Positions 1 through 8,676 of a stretch of 64,000 nucleotides of DNA are shown piece by piece. Each line of letters begins with the position of its first letter. The first letter of the stretch is position 1. A model generated the notes under the pieces. It saw only the letters and a program-made list of their open reading frames with translations, was not told the DNA's origin and ran no database searches. Source of the DNA: DASRDU01 sp046331565 (lineage in GTDB: Bacteria > Acidobacteriota > Blastocatellia > RBC074); the NCBI GenBank assembly GCA_046331565.1, contig JAXLQP010000007.1, forward strand, positions 186,001-250,000, given 5' to 3'. Position numbers and translations under genes: made by a program.

Positions 1-3000
1 GGAACCAGATAAGCGACCAGCCTTTTGTCGCCCGGTTCATCCTCACGCGCCACGACCGCGACAGCCTGCACTGCCGGATGCAGGGCGAGCGCCGCCTCGA
101 TTTCAGCCGGTTCTATCCGGTACCCGCGCAACTTGACCTGCTGATCAGCCCGTCCGAGCAGTTCAATCAGACCGTCAACGCGATACCTCGCCAGATCGCC
201 AGTGCGGTAAAGACGTTGTCCGTTGTCCGTTGTCCGTTGTCCGTTGCTGCTGACCACTGACCACTGACCACTGACCACTGACCACGAAATAAATTTCTGC
301 GCTGTCAAATCGGCCCGATTCAGATAGCCGCGTGTGACGCCTGCGCCGCCGATGTACAGCTCGCCGCTGACGCCGACGGGGACGGGCTGCTGCTGCGCGT
401 CGAGAATGAAAATCTGTGTGTTGGCGAAGGGGCGGCCAATCGGCACGGGGCCGGAGCGGCTGTTTTCAGTTGCTTCAAAAAAGGTGCTGTCAATCGTGGC
501 TTCGGTGACGCCGTAAGAACTGATGACTCTGGTGTGCGGGCCGCAGACGCGGCGCAACCGTTCGTATTCATCCATCTGCCACATGTCCGAACCGACGACC
601 ATCAGCTTCATTCGCTGCAAACGCTGGCCGGTTCTTTCCAGGTATTCAAGCAGCGGTCTGATGACCGCCGGAACAAATTCGGCGGCTTCGACCTCTGTCG
701 TATTGATCAGTTGCAGCAGCCGTTCAGGATCGAGCAGCAGTTCAGTCGGACACAGCACCAGGCTTGCGCCGCTGCACAGCGCGCGCGTCAGGTCGCCGGT
801 AAAGACATCGAATGAAAAATTCGCCATCTGCAAATGACAGCGCAGCGACGACAACTGATAAGCCTCTTCCCACGCGGCCCAGGCGTTGACCACATTGCCG
901 TGCGTGACCAGCACGCCCTTTGATTTGCCCGTTGAGCCGGAAGTGAAGATGACATAAGCCAGGTTGTCAGAGGTGACGGCGCTTTCCGGCTGCGCCGCGC
1001 TTTCCTGCGCAATCAGCGGCCAGTCAGCGTCAAGGCAGATCATCTGAAGCTCAGATTTGAGATTTGAGATTTGAGATTTGAGATGAGCCTGCGTCAGCAG
1101 CACCGGCGGCGCGGCTTCGCTGAGCATGTGTTTCAGCCGCTCTGCCGGATAGTTCGGATCAAGCGGCACATATGCGCCACCGGCTTTGAGCACACCGAGC
1201 AGCGCGACAATCATTTCGGGCGAACGTTCGACGCAGACGCCGACCATCGTTTCCGGCCCGACTCCGGCTTTGATCAGAAAGTGCGCCAGTTGATTTGAGC
1301 GCGCGTTGAGTTCGCCATAAGTGATTCGCTCATCGCCGCAGATGACGGCGATGGCGTGCGGCGCGGCGGCGGCTCCGGCTTCAAAAAGCTGGTGCAGGCA
1401 CAGCGGCGGCACAGCCACCTGTCGCCGATTCCAGTCGTGCAGTAACTGCCGTCGTTCGCCATCAGCCAGCAGCGGCAGCGCCGACAAATGCTGCGCGGGA
1501 TTGCTCGCCACCGCTTCAAGCAGCGTTCTGAAATGCGCAAGCACGCGCTCAGCCGTCGCCGCTTCAAAAAGATCGGTGTCGTATTCAAGCCGCACCGTCA
1601 GCCCGTCAGTCTCTTCATAAACATCCAGGCTCAGATCAAACCTCGCGGCAGTGCCTGGAATCCTGACGGTGCTGAATTTCAATGCGCCCTGTTCTGATTC
1701 AGCCGCCGGAGCATTCTGGAGGGCAAACATCACCTGAAAGACGGGCGAGTAACTCAGACTGCGCACCGGCTGCAACTCCTCAACCAGTCGCTCAAACGGC
1801 AGTTCCTGATGCGCATAAGCGCCGAGCGCCCGCTGCCGTGTGCGCGCCAGCAGTTCCTGAAAAGTCGGATCGCCGGACAAATCGCCGCGCAGGGCGAGCG
1901 TGTTGACGAAGAAGCCGATGAGCGCTTCGGTTTCGCTGGTGGTGCGTCCGGCGGTGGGTGTGCCGGTGACGATCTGATCCTGCTGACTGTAGCGTTGCAG
2001 GAGCGTCTGGAAGGCGGCGAGCAGCGTCATAAACAGCGTCACCCCTTCGCGCTGGCTGAGCGCCTGCAATTCATCGCGCAACGCGGTGGGCAGATGCGAT
2101 GAAAGCTGCGCGCCCTGATAACGCTGCACTGCGGGGCGCGGAAAGTCTGTGGGCAGTTCGAGCAGCGCAGGCGCACCGGCCAGATGCTGCCGCCAGAAGG
2201 CCAGGTGTTCCGCGAGCCTGTGCCCCTGCAACTGCTGCTGCTGCCAGAGCGCGTAATCAGCGTATTGAATTTCGAGCGGCGGCAGCGCGGCAGGTTGTGC
2301 ACTGGCGAAAGCCTGGTAGAGCGCGCCGAGTTCGCGGAAGAAGATGCCGAGTGACCAGCCGTCGCTGATGATGTGATGAAAGACGACGGCCAGATAATGC
2401 GTCTCGTCGCTGAGCCGCAGCAGCCTGCCGCGCAGCAGCGGGCCGCGTTGCAAATCGAACGGCTGCGCTGCCGTTTCCATCGCCAGGCGTTCAGCTTCGC
2501 GTTCAGACTGCGGTGTGTTGCTGAGGTCTGTCAGCGGCAGTTCGATTGTCAGCGCAGGGGCAATGATTTGTGACGGTTGACCATCGCTCGCGGTAAAGGT
2601 CGTGCGCAGAATGTCGTGACGATCAATGATTGTTTGCCACGCCCGTCGCAGCGCGGCGACATTCAGCGGCCCGTCAATTCTGACGATGCGGCGCAGGTTG
2701 TAAGTCGCCGTGCCCGGTTCGAGCTGATCGAGAAACCACAGCCGTCGCTGAGCAAATGACAGCGGCCACGCGCTGCGCTCTTCAGCGCGCACCAGCGGCG
2801 TCATCGTTGTGCTCGTTCCTGATTGCAGGGCTTCTTCAACTCTGCCGGCCAGCCCGGCAATGGTTGGCGATTCAAACAGGGCGCGCAGCGGAATTTCAGT
2901 CTGAAAGACAGCGCGCAGCCGGTTGATGACCTGCCCGGCCAGCAGCGAATGCCCGCCGAGTTCAAGAAAATGATCGTGAATGCCCGGCTGTCTGACGCCG

Positions 3001-4694
3001 AGAACTTCAGCCCAGATTTCAGCAATCACCCGCTCGGTTTCAATGCGCGGCGCAACATAAGGCTGCGATCTTTCATCAGCCGGTTCATCAGGCTCAGGCA
3101 GGGCGCGGCGATCAATCTTGCCGTTCGGTGTCAGCGGCAGCGCGGCGAGCGGCACATAAGCCGCCGGGCGCAGGTAATCAGGCAACTGCTCTTTCAGCGT
3201 CCGGCGCAATTCGCTGATGACTGCTTGCGGCGACTGCTGCGTGACGACATAAGCTACCAGCCGCGCCTGCCCGCGTTCATCCATGCGCGGCGCCACTGCG
3301 CATTCACGCACGTCGGGATGACTGACCAGCAGCGCCTCAATCTCGCCGGGTTCGACACGATGACCGCGAATCTTGATCTGCGAATCCTGCCGCCCCAGGC
3401 ATTCCAGCGTCCCGTCAGGCAGCCGCCGCGCAAAATCGCCGGTGCGGCACAGGCGTTGTCCGTTGTCCGTTGTCCGTTGTCCGTTGTCCGTTGTCTGTGC
3501 CACTGACCACTGACCATTGACCATTGACCAGTTAATGAATTTCTGCGCCGTCAGTTCCGGGCGATTCAGATAGCCGCGCCCGACTCCGGCGCTGCTGACG
3601 CAGATTTCGCCGGGTTCGCCGTCGGGGACGGGCTGCTGATTTTCATCGAGCAGAAAAATGCGGGTGCGGGCGAGGGGGCGGCCTGCGGGGACGATTCTGA
3701 TCTGATCGTAATCGGCTTCGGTCAGGTGATGCAGCGTGATGATGCCGCTGGTTTCGGTCTGGCCGAGCATGTGAATGTGATGCGCCGGATGCTGAAAGAT
3801 TCGTCGCCACGTTTGCGGCACATCGCTCAGCAGCGGTTCGCTGGCTGACAGCATCAGCCGCACCTGATTGTCGAGCAGTTCGCGGCGCGCTTCATCAGGC
3901 AGATCAAGCAGCGTGAGCGTGCAGTGCCGCTGAAATGACGGCACCGCATCAAAGACCGTCACGCCGCGCCGTTTCATCAGGCGAAAGAGCAGCAGCGCAT
4001 CCAGCCGTTCATCCGGCGTGGCGATCACCACCGTAGCGCCGTGCGCGAGCGGCAGCATCAGGTGACGGCGCGATGATGAAAACGCAATCGAAGCCAGATG
4101 CAGATAACGATCCTGCCGCGTCAGTTGCACTTCGTCCTGCAAGGCCAGTACGTAATGGCTCAGGTTCGACTGTGTCAGCAGCATGCCTTTCGGCTGCCCG
4201 GTCGAACCGGAGGTGTAAATCACATAGGCCGCATTTTCAGGCCCGACATTGAGCGCCGGATTTTCAGTTGAATGCCTGTCAATCAGCGGCGCGTCAGCAT
4301 CCATCAGCACCAGTTGCGCCTGACAGGGCGACAGCCGCGCCGCGATGTGCGATTGCGTGACAATCAGCGGCGCAGCCGTGTCAGCCAGCATAAACGCGAT
4401 TCGTTCCGCCGGGTAATCAGGATCAACCGGCACATAAGCCGCGCCCGCCTTGAGAATGCCGAGAATGCTGACAGCCATCTCAGCCGACCGCTCGACGCAG
4501 ACCGGAATCAGCGTTTCCGGCCCGGCTCCGAGCGCGCGCAGGTGATGCGCCAGTTGGTTTGAGCGCGCATTGAGTTCACCATAAGTCAGTTGCTGTTCGC
4601 CGCAGATGATGGCCGGATGCTGCGGCCACAGCTCCGCCTGCCGCTCGAAAAGCTGGTGAAAGCAGACCTCAATTGTTTCCGGGGCAGTGATCAT
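1..4694 (-). CDS. Nonribosomal peptide synthetase, A-T-C-A- (3' partial)
   Basis: The gene begins with ATG at 4694 (MITAPETIEVCFHQLFERQ) and stays open to the left edge. Domains by residue: A1 about 15-500, carrier protein about 545-610 (LELGGHSL), LCL-type condensation domain about 625-1060 with HHIISDG, and A2 from about 1085 onward. A1 has YVIYTSGSTGQPKG, but its A4 motif reads AFSSSRRH where the amine-binding Asp (FD) is expected, and its A5 reads GQTET instead of YGPTE. A2 is normal (SFDVFTGD, SYGVTEATID). Its specificity positions read D-V-G-E-V-G-S-I-D, close to the published ornithine code DVGEIGSID, so Orn or Lys is inferred. Both A domains carry heptanucleotide repeats before R-L-(C/Y)-R-T-G-D. 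It lies about 400 bp downstream of the flippase gene on the same strand. The NRPS call is certain; the substrates are not. Confidence 0.95.
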   Translation of the reverse strand, partial: MITAPETIEVCFHQLFERQAELWPQHPAIICGEQQLTYGELNARSNQLAHHLRALGAGPETLIPVCVERSAEMAVSILGILKAGAAYVPVDPDYPAERIAFMLADTAAPLIVTQSHIAARLSPCQAQLVLMDADAPLIDRHSTENPALNVGPENAAYVIYTSGSTGQPKGMLLTQSNLSHYVLALQDEVQLTRQDRYLHLASIAFSSSRRHLMLPLAHGATVVIATPDERLDALLLFRLMKRRGVTVFDAVPSFQRHCTLTLLDLPDEARRELLDNQVRLMLSASEPLLSDVPQTWRRIFQHPAHHIHMLGQTETSGIITLHHLTEADYDQIRIVPAGRPLARTRIFLLDENQQPVPDGEPGEICVSSAGVGRGYLNRPELTAQKFINWSMVNGQWSVAQTTDNGQRTTDNGQRLCRTGDFARRLPDGTLECLGRQDSQIKIRGHRVEPGEIEALLVSHPDVRECAVAPRMDERGQARLVAYVVTQQSPQAVISELRRTLKEQLPDYLRPAAYVPLAALPLTPNGKIDRRALPEPDEPADERSQPYVAPRIETERVIAEIWAEVLGVRQPGIHDHFLELGGHSLLAGQVINRLRAVFQTEIPLRALFESPTIAGLAGRVEEALQSGTSTTMTPLVRAEERSAWPLSFAQRRLWFLDQLEPGTATYNLRRIVRIDGPLNVAALRRAWQTIIDRHDILRTTFTASDGQPSQIIAPALTIELPLTDLSNTPQSEREAERLAMETAAQPFDLQRGPLLRGRLLRLSDETHYLAVVFHHIISDGWSLGIFFRELGALYQAFASAQPAALPPLEIQYADYALWQQQQLQGHRLAEHLAFWRQHLAGAPALLELPTDFPRPAVQRYQGAQLSSHLPTALRDELQALSQREGVTLFMTLLAAFQTLLQRYSQQDQIVTGTPTAGRTTSETEALIGFFVNTLALRGDLSGDPTFQELLARTRQRALGAYAHQELPFERLVEELQPVRSLSYSPVFQVMFALQNAPAAESEQGALKFSTVRIPGTAARFDLSLDVYEETDGLTVRLEYDTDLFEAATAERVLAHFRTLLEAVASNPAQHLSALPLLADGERRQLLHDWNRRQVAVPPLCLHQLFEAGAAAAPHAIAVICGDERITYGELNARSNQLAHFLIKAGVGPETMVGVCVERSPEMIVALLGVLKAGGAYVPLDPNYPAERLKHMLSEAAPPVLLTQAHLKSQISNLKSELQMICLDADWPLIAQESAAQPESAVTSDNLAYVIFTSGSTGKSKGVLVTHGNVVNAWAAWEEAYQLSSLRCHLQMANFSFDVFTGDLTRALCSGASLVLCPTELLLDPERLLQLINTTEVEAAEFVPAVIRPLLEYLERTGQRLQRMKLMVVGSDMWQMDEYERLRRVCGPHTRVISSYGVTEATIDSTFFEATENSRSGPVPIGRPFANTQIFILDAQQQPVPVGVSGELYIGGAGVTRGYLNRADLTAQKFISWSVVSGQWSVVSSNGQRTTDNGQRLYRTGDLARYRVDGLIELLGRADQQVKLRGYRIEPAEIEAALALHPAVQAVAVVAREDEPGDKRLVAYLV
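214..285. repeat. Heptanucleotide tandem repeats in the second A domain
   Basis: There are about 4.7 units of CGTTGTC, a 4-base junction, then 5 units of TGACCAC. On the coding strand they read in frame as a Ser/Val/Gln/Gly/Asn/Thr-rich linker between LTAQKFIS and RLYRTGDLARY of the partial NRPS. Gain or loss of one unit would shift the frame; only multiples of three units keep it. Confidence 0.93.
1054..1081. repeat. Heptanucleotide repeat GATTTGA x4 in A2
   Basis: Four perfect GATTTGA units (TCAAATC on the coding strand) lie upstream of the A3 core. With their flanks they encode HLKSQISNLKSEL, directly after VLLTQA. The same segment of the A-T-TE synthetase carries a similar array at 17361-17414. 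Confidence 0.9.
3454..3530. repeat. Heptanucleotide tandem repeats in the first A domain
   Basis: Six CGTTGTC units are followed by TGACCAC/TGACCAT units. They are in frame on the coding strand and encode an extra linker (TTDNGQRTTDNGQR) between LTAQKFINW and RLCRTGDFARR. The repeat families and the insertion site match those at 214-285. Confidence 0.93.
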
Positions 4695-4738
4695 AGAAAA
4701 ACCAGAAAATCAGCAGCACACAATCCTGAAGCGCGTTT

Positions 4739-4880
4739 GAGCAGTCAGGAAGTTTTTATTTGTCCGCGAATCCAGGCAGTCAGGAAAGGTTGTTTCTGTC
4801 TGCGAATCTGAGCGGTCACGAAAAATTCTTCCTGTCTCTGAATTTGAGCAGTCACGAAAAACTCTTCCTGTCCGCAGAGC
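4739..4880. repeat. Four degenerate 36-bp direct repeats
   Basis: Four back-to-back copies of about 35-36 bp begin near 4739 (GAGCAGTCAGGAA), 4774 (AGGCAGTCAGGAA), 4810 (GAGCGGTCACGAAAAA) and 4846 (GAGCAGTCACGAAAAA). Each contains a CTGTC(T/C) block followed by a GAAT(C/T) tail. There are no spacers between copies, so this is not a CRISPR array. They fill the leader between the flippase gene and the partial NRPS start and touch the palindrome at 4870. Function unknown. Confidence 0.75.
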
Positions 4881-5049
4881 GGACAAATTTAATAGCGGCG
4901 GGTGTAACCCGCCGGAACGCGCCGTGCGCCACCGTCCCTGAAGGGGACGCAGTAATGGAATGCAATGCGACTCTTTCAGAGTCGGGAAATCTGTCTGTCC
5001 TTTTCGGCGGGTTGCACCCGCCGCTATTGAATTTGTCTGCTCCGCAGAC
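4870..5049. repeat. Long imperfect palindrome (45-bp arms)
   Basis: Arms 4870-4914 and 5005-5049 are inverted copies that differ at five positions, all transitions. The loop is 90 bp. Each arm contains a nested hairpin of the type GGCGGGTG(T/C)AACCCGCC. It lies in the flippase-NRPS gap next to the 36-bp repeats and looks like a dispersed palindromic (MITE/REP-like) element. It could fold in RNA and act as an attenuator or processing site. Confidence 0.85.
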
Positions 5050-5111
5050 GAAACAGACATTTCAAATCTGCCCTGGTCAACGCCGCCGCTGCCACGTTCC
5101 AGGTCAGAATC

Positions 5112-6410
5112 TTACGGATTGAAGCGCAGCCTGAGGCTTGACAGCAGGCGACTGAAGGGCAGATCGCCGCGCCGCAGAATCAGGCAGTCGCGCACGCTGA
5201 TGCGTTGTTTGCGAATCAGCCAGTAAAGCGCCACCAGCATCATCACGCTGTAACCGAGCAGCGACGCCAGTGCCGCTCCGGCAATGCCTTTGCGCGGCAG
5301 CCAGTAGAGCAGCGCAAAGACCGTCACGACCGCTGAAGCAAGCCGCGCCAGCGTGCTCAGGCCCGGATAACCCAGCCCGTTCAGGCCGCTGATGATGATC
5401 GCGCCGAGGCTCCAGATCAGCGATGCCACCAGCAGCAGCCGCAGCGTGCCGGTCGCCGCCAGAAAATCAGCGCCGTAAGCCACCCGCAGAATCAGCGGCG
5501 CGCCAAACCACAGCGGCAGCAGCACCAGCAGATAAATGTACAAGGTCTGCCGCAGGCTTCGCGTCAGCAGTTGCACCGACTCTTCGACCTGATCCCGCGC
5601 CGCGACTTCGGGCATCAGCACATCGGCCACTGACGAGGCCAGCACGGTGGTGATTTCTGACAGCTTCACTGAAACGTAATACAACCCGATGGCCGCGCTT
5701 GAAGCCATTCCGCCCAGCATCAACTGATCGAGCCGCAGCGTCGTGAACGCCGTCACCACGCCGGGGTGATAGCGAATGCCGTAATCGAGCGCCATCTTCC
5801 ATTCTGACCAGCCGGGCTTCCATTGCGGGCGCAGCGCGTGCAGCACGCCCGCCAGCGCCGTCAGCGTGTTGGCCATCTGCGCCGCAATCATCGTGAAGGT
5901 CGCGGCCTTCACCGTCAGGTGCCCGCTCCACCAGAGCGCCGGATAGACCACCGACTGAATGCCAAAAAACAGCACGCGCGAAAGGGCCGCCCAGCGAAAC
6001 CGGCGCGCGCCTTCAAGCAGTCCGAGCATCAGGTCATAGAGCAGCGCCAGCGGAATATTGATCAGGTAAATGCGCACCAGCCACATCACTTCAGGGCCGC
6101 GCTGCCCGACCAGATGCGGCACCGTGCGTTCGGCCAGCACGAGCGCCAGCGTGCCGACGATCAGCACAAAGAGCAGCGCGTTGGAAAAGAGCGTCGAAAG
6201 CGCATCGGGCTGGCGCGCCATGTAATAGCGATGCGCCTGCGGCAGTCCCATTCCGGCCAGCAGCGCAACCACGTTGGGCCACAGCACCACGACGGCCAGA
6301 TCACCGCGTCCCTGCGGCCCCAGCGCCCACGCGCTCAGCAGGCTCGTAATCACGCCTGACAGCAGCGTGAAGGCGTTGGCCGAAAAAATAATCGTGACGT
6401 TTTTCTTCAT
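5112..6410 (-). CDS. Wzx-like polysaccharide flippase (MOP superfamily)
   Basis: This 432-aa integral membrane protein probably flips undecaprenyl-linked repeat units across the inner membrane. About 12 hydrophobic segments alternate with short charged loops, beginning VTIIFSANAFTLLSGVITSL and continuing with GPQGRGDLAVVV. That N-terminal pattern, the length and the even helix spacing are typical of Wzx/MATE-related oligosaccharide exporters. The C-terminal end is basic (RLRFNP). It sits between the LamG metallophosphatase gene and the partial NRPS on the same strand. The locus also has a Wzy-like polymerase and Wzz-like proteins, which supports a Wzx/Wzy export route. The flippase family is well supported; the actual cargo (glycan, lipopeptide or glycopeptide) cannot be read from sequence. 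Confidence 0.85.
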   Translation of the reverse strand: MKKNVTIIFSANAFTLLSGVITSLLSAWALGPQGRGDLAVVVLWPNVVALLAGMGLPQAHRYYMARQPDALSTLFSNALLFVLIVGTLALVLAERTVPHLVGQRGPEVMWLVRIYLINIPLALLYDLMLGLLEGARRFRWAALSRVLFFGIQSVVYPALWWSGHLTVKAATFTMIAAQMANTLTALAGVLHALRPQWKPGWSEWKMALDYGIRYHPGVVTAFTTLRLDQLMLGGMASSAAIGLYYVSVKLSEITTVLASSVADVLMPEVAARDQVEESVQLLTRSLRQTLYIYLLVLLPLWFGAPLILRVAYGADFLAATGTLRLLLVASLIWSLGAIIISGLNGLGYPGLSTLARLASAVVTVFALLYWLPRKGIAGAALASLLGYSVMMLVALYWLIRKQRISVRDCLILRRGDLPFSRLLSSLRLRFNP

Positions 6411-6467
6411 CGAATCGCACTATGGCCGGCTCAGTTTGTTGGTGACAAAGATCAGCAGTGGCCACCG

Positions 6468-8489
6468 TCACCCTGTCCTGAACTTCCACCGCTGGCTGGT
6501 GACGGTGCTGAAACCGTCACTCACCGTGACATACCATTCATATTCCGTATTGGGCCGCAGCCCCGTCCATCGGGTCGTCGCCACCGAACCGGCAGCCGCA
6601 TTCGGATTCGCTTTGATGACGGCAAAACCGCTGTCCGTCATCGTGTGCGCAAGCGTGAACTGGCTGGCCGCATCAGTGTCGAACTGATCGAGTGTTGGTG
6701 AATAAGTCGTGACGCGAATCTGCCCGGCGGCAGGCGAAAATTTCAGCACGCGCAGCCACCCGTTGCCGCCGCCCGCCAGGTTCTGGTAATCGGACATCAG
6801 CGTGTAAACGGTCTGGCCGTTGAAGGTGTCCTGCCTGCGACTTTCGCCAGGGACATGCCCGCACAGCATCAGAAACAGATTCGGATTGTTTTTGAGCGTG
6901 TCATAAACCGCCTGGCCCTGCGCTGAAAACGTGCCGTCCAGATTGAGCAGGTAATGACTGACGATGATTGCCCGGCGCGTGCTGTAAGTTTTCAGCAGGC
7001 TGTCAGCCCACTTCAGCACCGCCGCGTCCGGCGTTTCGTCGAACTCCAGATAAACCAGCACAAAGTCCAGCCCGCTGGCGCTGACAAGCTGATAATGATT
7101 GTCCTGCCGCGTGCCGTAACGCCCGCCGTAATAGCTGCGTTTGTAAAACCGCGAGGTGCCGAAATACTGGTTGTAGAGTTTCGTTGAATTGCCGTCCGGG
7201 TTGCCGATGGGCGACTGATCGTGATTGCCGACGCCGATGCCATACGGAATGCCTTCGATGAGGCTGGTTGTCAGCGGGTCTTCGAGCAGCTTCATTGCCG
7301 CATTCGCGTTGTCCCATTCGGTCGTGTTGCCGCCGTTGTTGCCGTTTTCGACACAGTCGCCGAGATGCACGACGGCGGCGATGTTCGCGGCGGCGCGCTG
7401 CCCGACAATCCATCGCGTCTGTGATTTGAAGGTTTCCGGTGTGCCGCCAAACAGCCCGGCGGAGTAATACTGCGTGTCAGGCAAAGCGACGAGCGTAAAG
7501 TCAGGCCCCGCGCTGCCCGCCACTTTGCCGTAATAAGTCACCGTCAGATTGTCGCCATCAATATCGTCCACCGCGACGCTCAGCGAAGCCGACGTTGACA
7601 CGCCCGCTGCATTGTTGTTCGGCGCAACCAGCACGGGCAGCGCAGGCGCGTGATTGCCGCTGAAGGCCACGCCGTTCGTCCACGCAAAGTCAGAACCGAT
7701 GATCGTGCCTTTGACATTGCGGCCTGCTGAATCATTGACCACCGCGCCGCTGCCTTCATTCAGCGACCAGCGGGCCACCAGTCCCGTTGCCGAACTGATC
7801 GGCTGCCGCATCCCGTCTCTGATCTGTTGTGCGGGCCGCGCATAATTCCAGATGCGCGCTTCATCAATCGTTCCGGCCAGAAAGCCCTGCGGCGCGCCGG
7901 TTGAATCGAGCGCCGCGCCGAGCGCGGCGTGTTGCAGGCTGTCGTAGCGCGGCGTTTTGCCGACATTCAGTTCGGCTTCGAGAATGCCGTTGAGGTAAAG
8001 CTGCCATTTCTGCCCGTCGTAACTTGCCGCCGCGTGATACCAGGTGTTGTCGCGCAGCGCGGTCACTCCGGCCACCGGATGATTGAGGCCGCTGTCACGG
8101 TCTTCAAAATCCGCAACCAGCACGTTGTCAGTGGCGCGAATGCCGAGAAAGTAATTCATATCCACCCGCGATCCGTCGTCCTCGCCCCGGCCTTTGGTGA
8201 GCAGCGGAATCGCTGTCACGCCGCCCGTGCCGGTTGAAGCGGTCGTTCCCGCTCCGTTTTTGCGAAACCACAATTCGAGCGTGAAGGCGCTCAGGCCAAT
8301 CGCCTGCGTCGGGCCGAAAGTCACATAGCTGTCCGTGCCGCCGAGCGCCAGCGCATTGTTGCCGCCGACCTGCATCGGCGCCGCCACACGCGCCGATGAC
8401 GGCCTTCCCCCGGATACCAGCGCCAGCACCGTGACCAGTGCCACAGCAAATTTCATCCGGCCTCGTCCTGTCCGAAAATGATGGTGCAT
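6468..8489 (-). CDS. Secreted LamG-metallophosphatase protein
   Basis: This is a 673-aa exported protein. The start at ATG 8489 (MHHHFRTGRGRMKFAVAL) has AAAGG upstream; a longer frame to 8660 would run through the palindrome and is rejected. After the signal peptide comes a LamG/concanavalin-like domain (about 35-230: FTLELWFRKNG, WYHAAASYDGQKWQLYLNG, GTIDEARIWNYAR). A short Ig/Fn3-like linker follows, then a calcineurin-like phosphoesterase (about 290-560) with DTQ, GDCVENG, GNHD and SHYL...GHV motifs, and a final Fn3-like piece (NTEYEWYVTVSDG). The metal-binding motif set looks complete. It is probably an extracellular or periplasmic phosphoesterase with a carbohydrate-binding module. Its role in polysaccharide or phosphate metabolism is inferred only from its neighbours. 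Confidence 0.88.
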   Translation of the reverse strand: MHHHFRTGRGRMKFAVALVTVLALVSGGRPSSARVAAPMQVGGNNALALGGTDSYVTFGPTQAIGLSAFTLELWFRKNGAGTTASTGTGGVTAIPLLTKGRGEDDGSRVDMNYFLGIRATDNVLVADFEDRDSGLNHPVAGVTALRDNTWYHAAASYDGQKWQLYLNGILEAELNVGKTPRYDSLQHAALGAALDSTGAPQGFLAGTIDEARIWNYARPAQQIRDGMRQPISSATGLVARWSLNEGSGAVVNDSAGRNVKGTIIGSDFAWTNGVAFSGNHAPALPVLVAPNNNAAGVSTSASLSVAVDDIDGDNLTVTYYGKVAGSAGPDFTLVALPDTQYYSAGLFGGTPETFKSQTRWIVGQRAAANIAAVVHLGDCVENGNNGGNTTEWDNANAAMKLLEDPLTTSLIEGIPYGIGVGNHDQSPIGNPDGNSTKLYNQYFGTSRFYKRSYYGGRYGTRQDNHYQLVSASGLDFVLVYLEFDETPDAAVLKWADSLLKTYSTRRAIIVSHYLLNLDGTFSAQGQAVYDTLKNNPNLFLMLCGHVPGESRRQDTFNGQTVYTLMSDYQNLAGGGNGWLRVLKFSPAAGQIRVTTYSPTLDQFDTDAASQFTLAHTMTDSGFAVIKANPNAAAGSVATTRWTGLRPNTEYEWYVTVSDGFSTVTSQRWKFRTG

Positions 8490-8560
8490 CACATTCTGCC
8501 TTTCGTCGTTCAGCCAGGTTGATGATTGTTCTGCTGCCGGCAGTGAAAAATGTTTTGTCT

Positions 8561-8669
8561 GCGTGTGGAGTGCGGCGAGTTCTCGCCGCTTTGTCTTCGT
8601 CGGCGCGAATTTCCCCGAAGTTGCGAACTCCGAAGACAAAGCGGCGAGAACTCGCCGCACTCCACACGC
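8561..8669. repeat. Perfect 39-bp inverted repeat with nested hairpins
   Basis: Arms 8561-8599 and 8631-8669 are exact inverted copies with a 31-nt loop. Each arm contains an inner hairpin of GCGGCGAG and CTCGCCGC around a 2-nt centre. It fills the gap between the lipoprotein stop (8677) and the LamG gene start (8489). It could be a dispersed palindromic element, a partial terminator or an mRNA-stability structure. Confidence 0.95.
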
Positions 8670-8676
8670 TGCAAGG

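Noticed and set aside
2823..3506. Long plus-strand reading frame across the NRPS
   Set aside because: A shadow of the minus-strand synthetase caused by high GC; no protein-like motifs.
4739..4880. CRISPR-like array
   Set aside because: The 36-bp copies are contiguous and degenerate, with no spacers and no cas genes.
8490..8660. Longer start of the LamG gene through the palindrome
   Set aside because: The frame runs through a 39-bp inverted repeat, and the signal peptide only makes sense from 8489.
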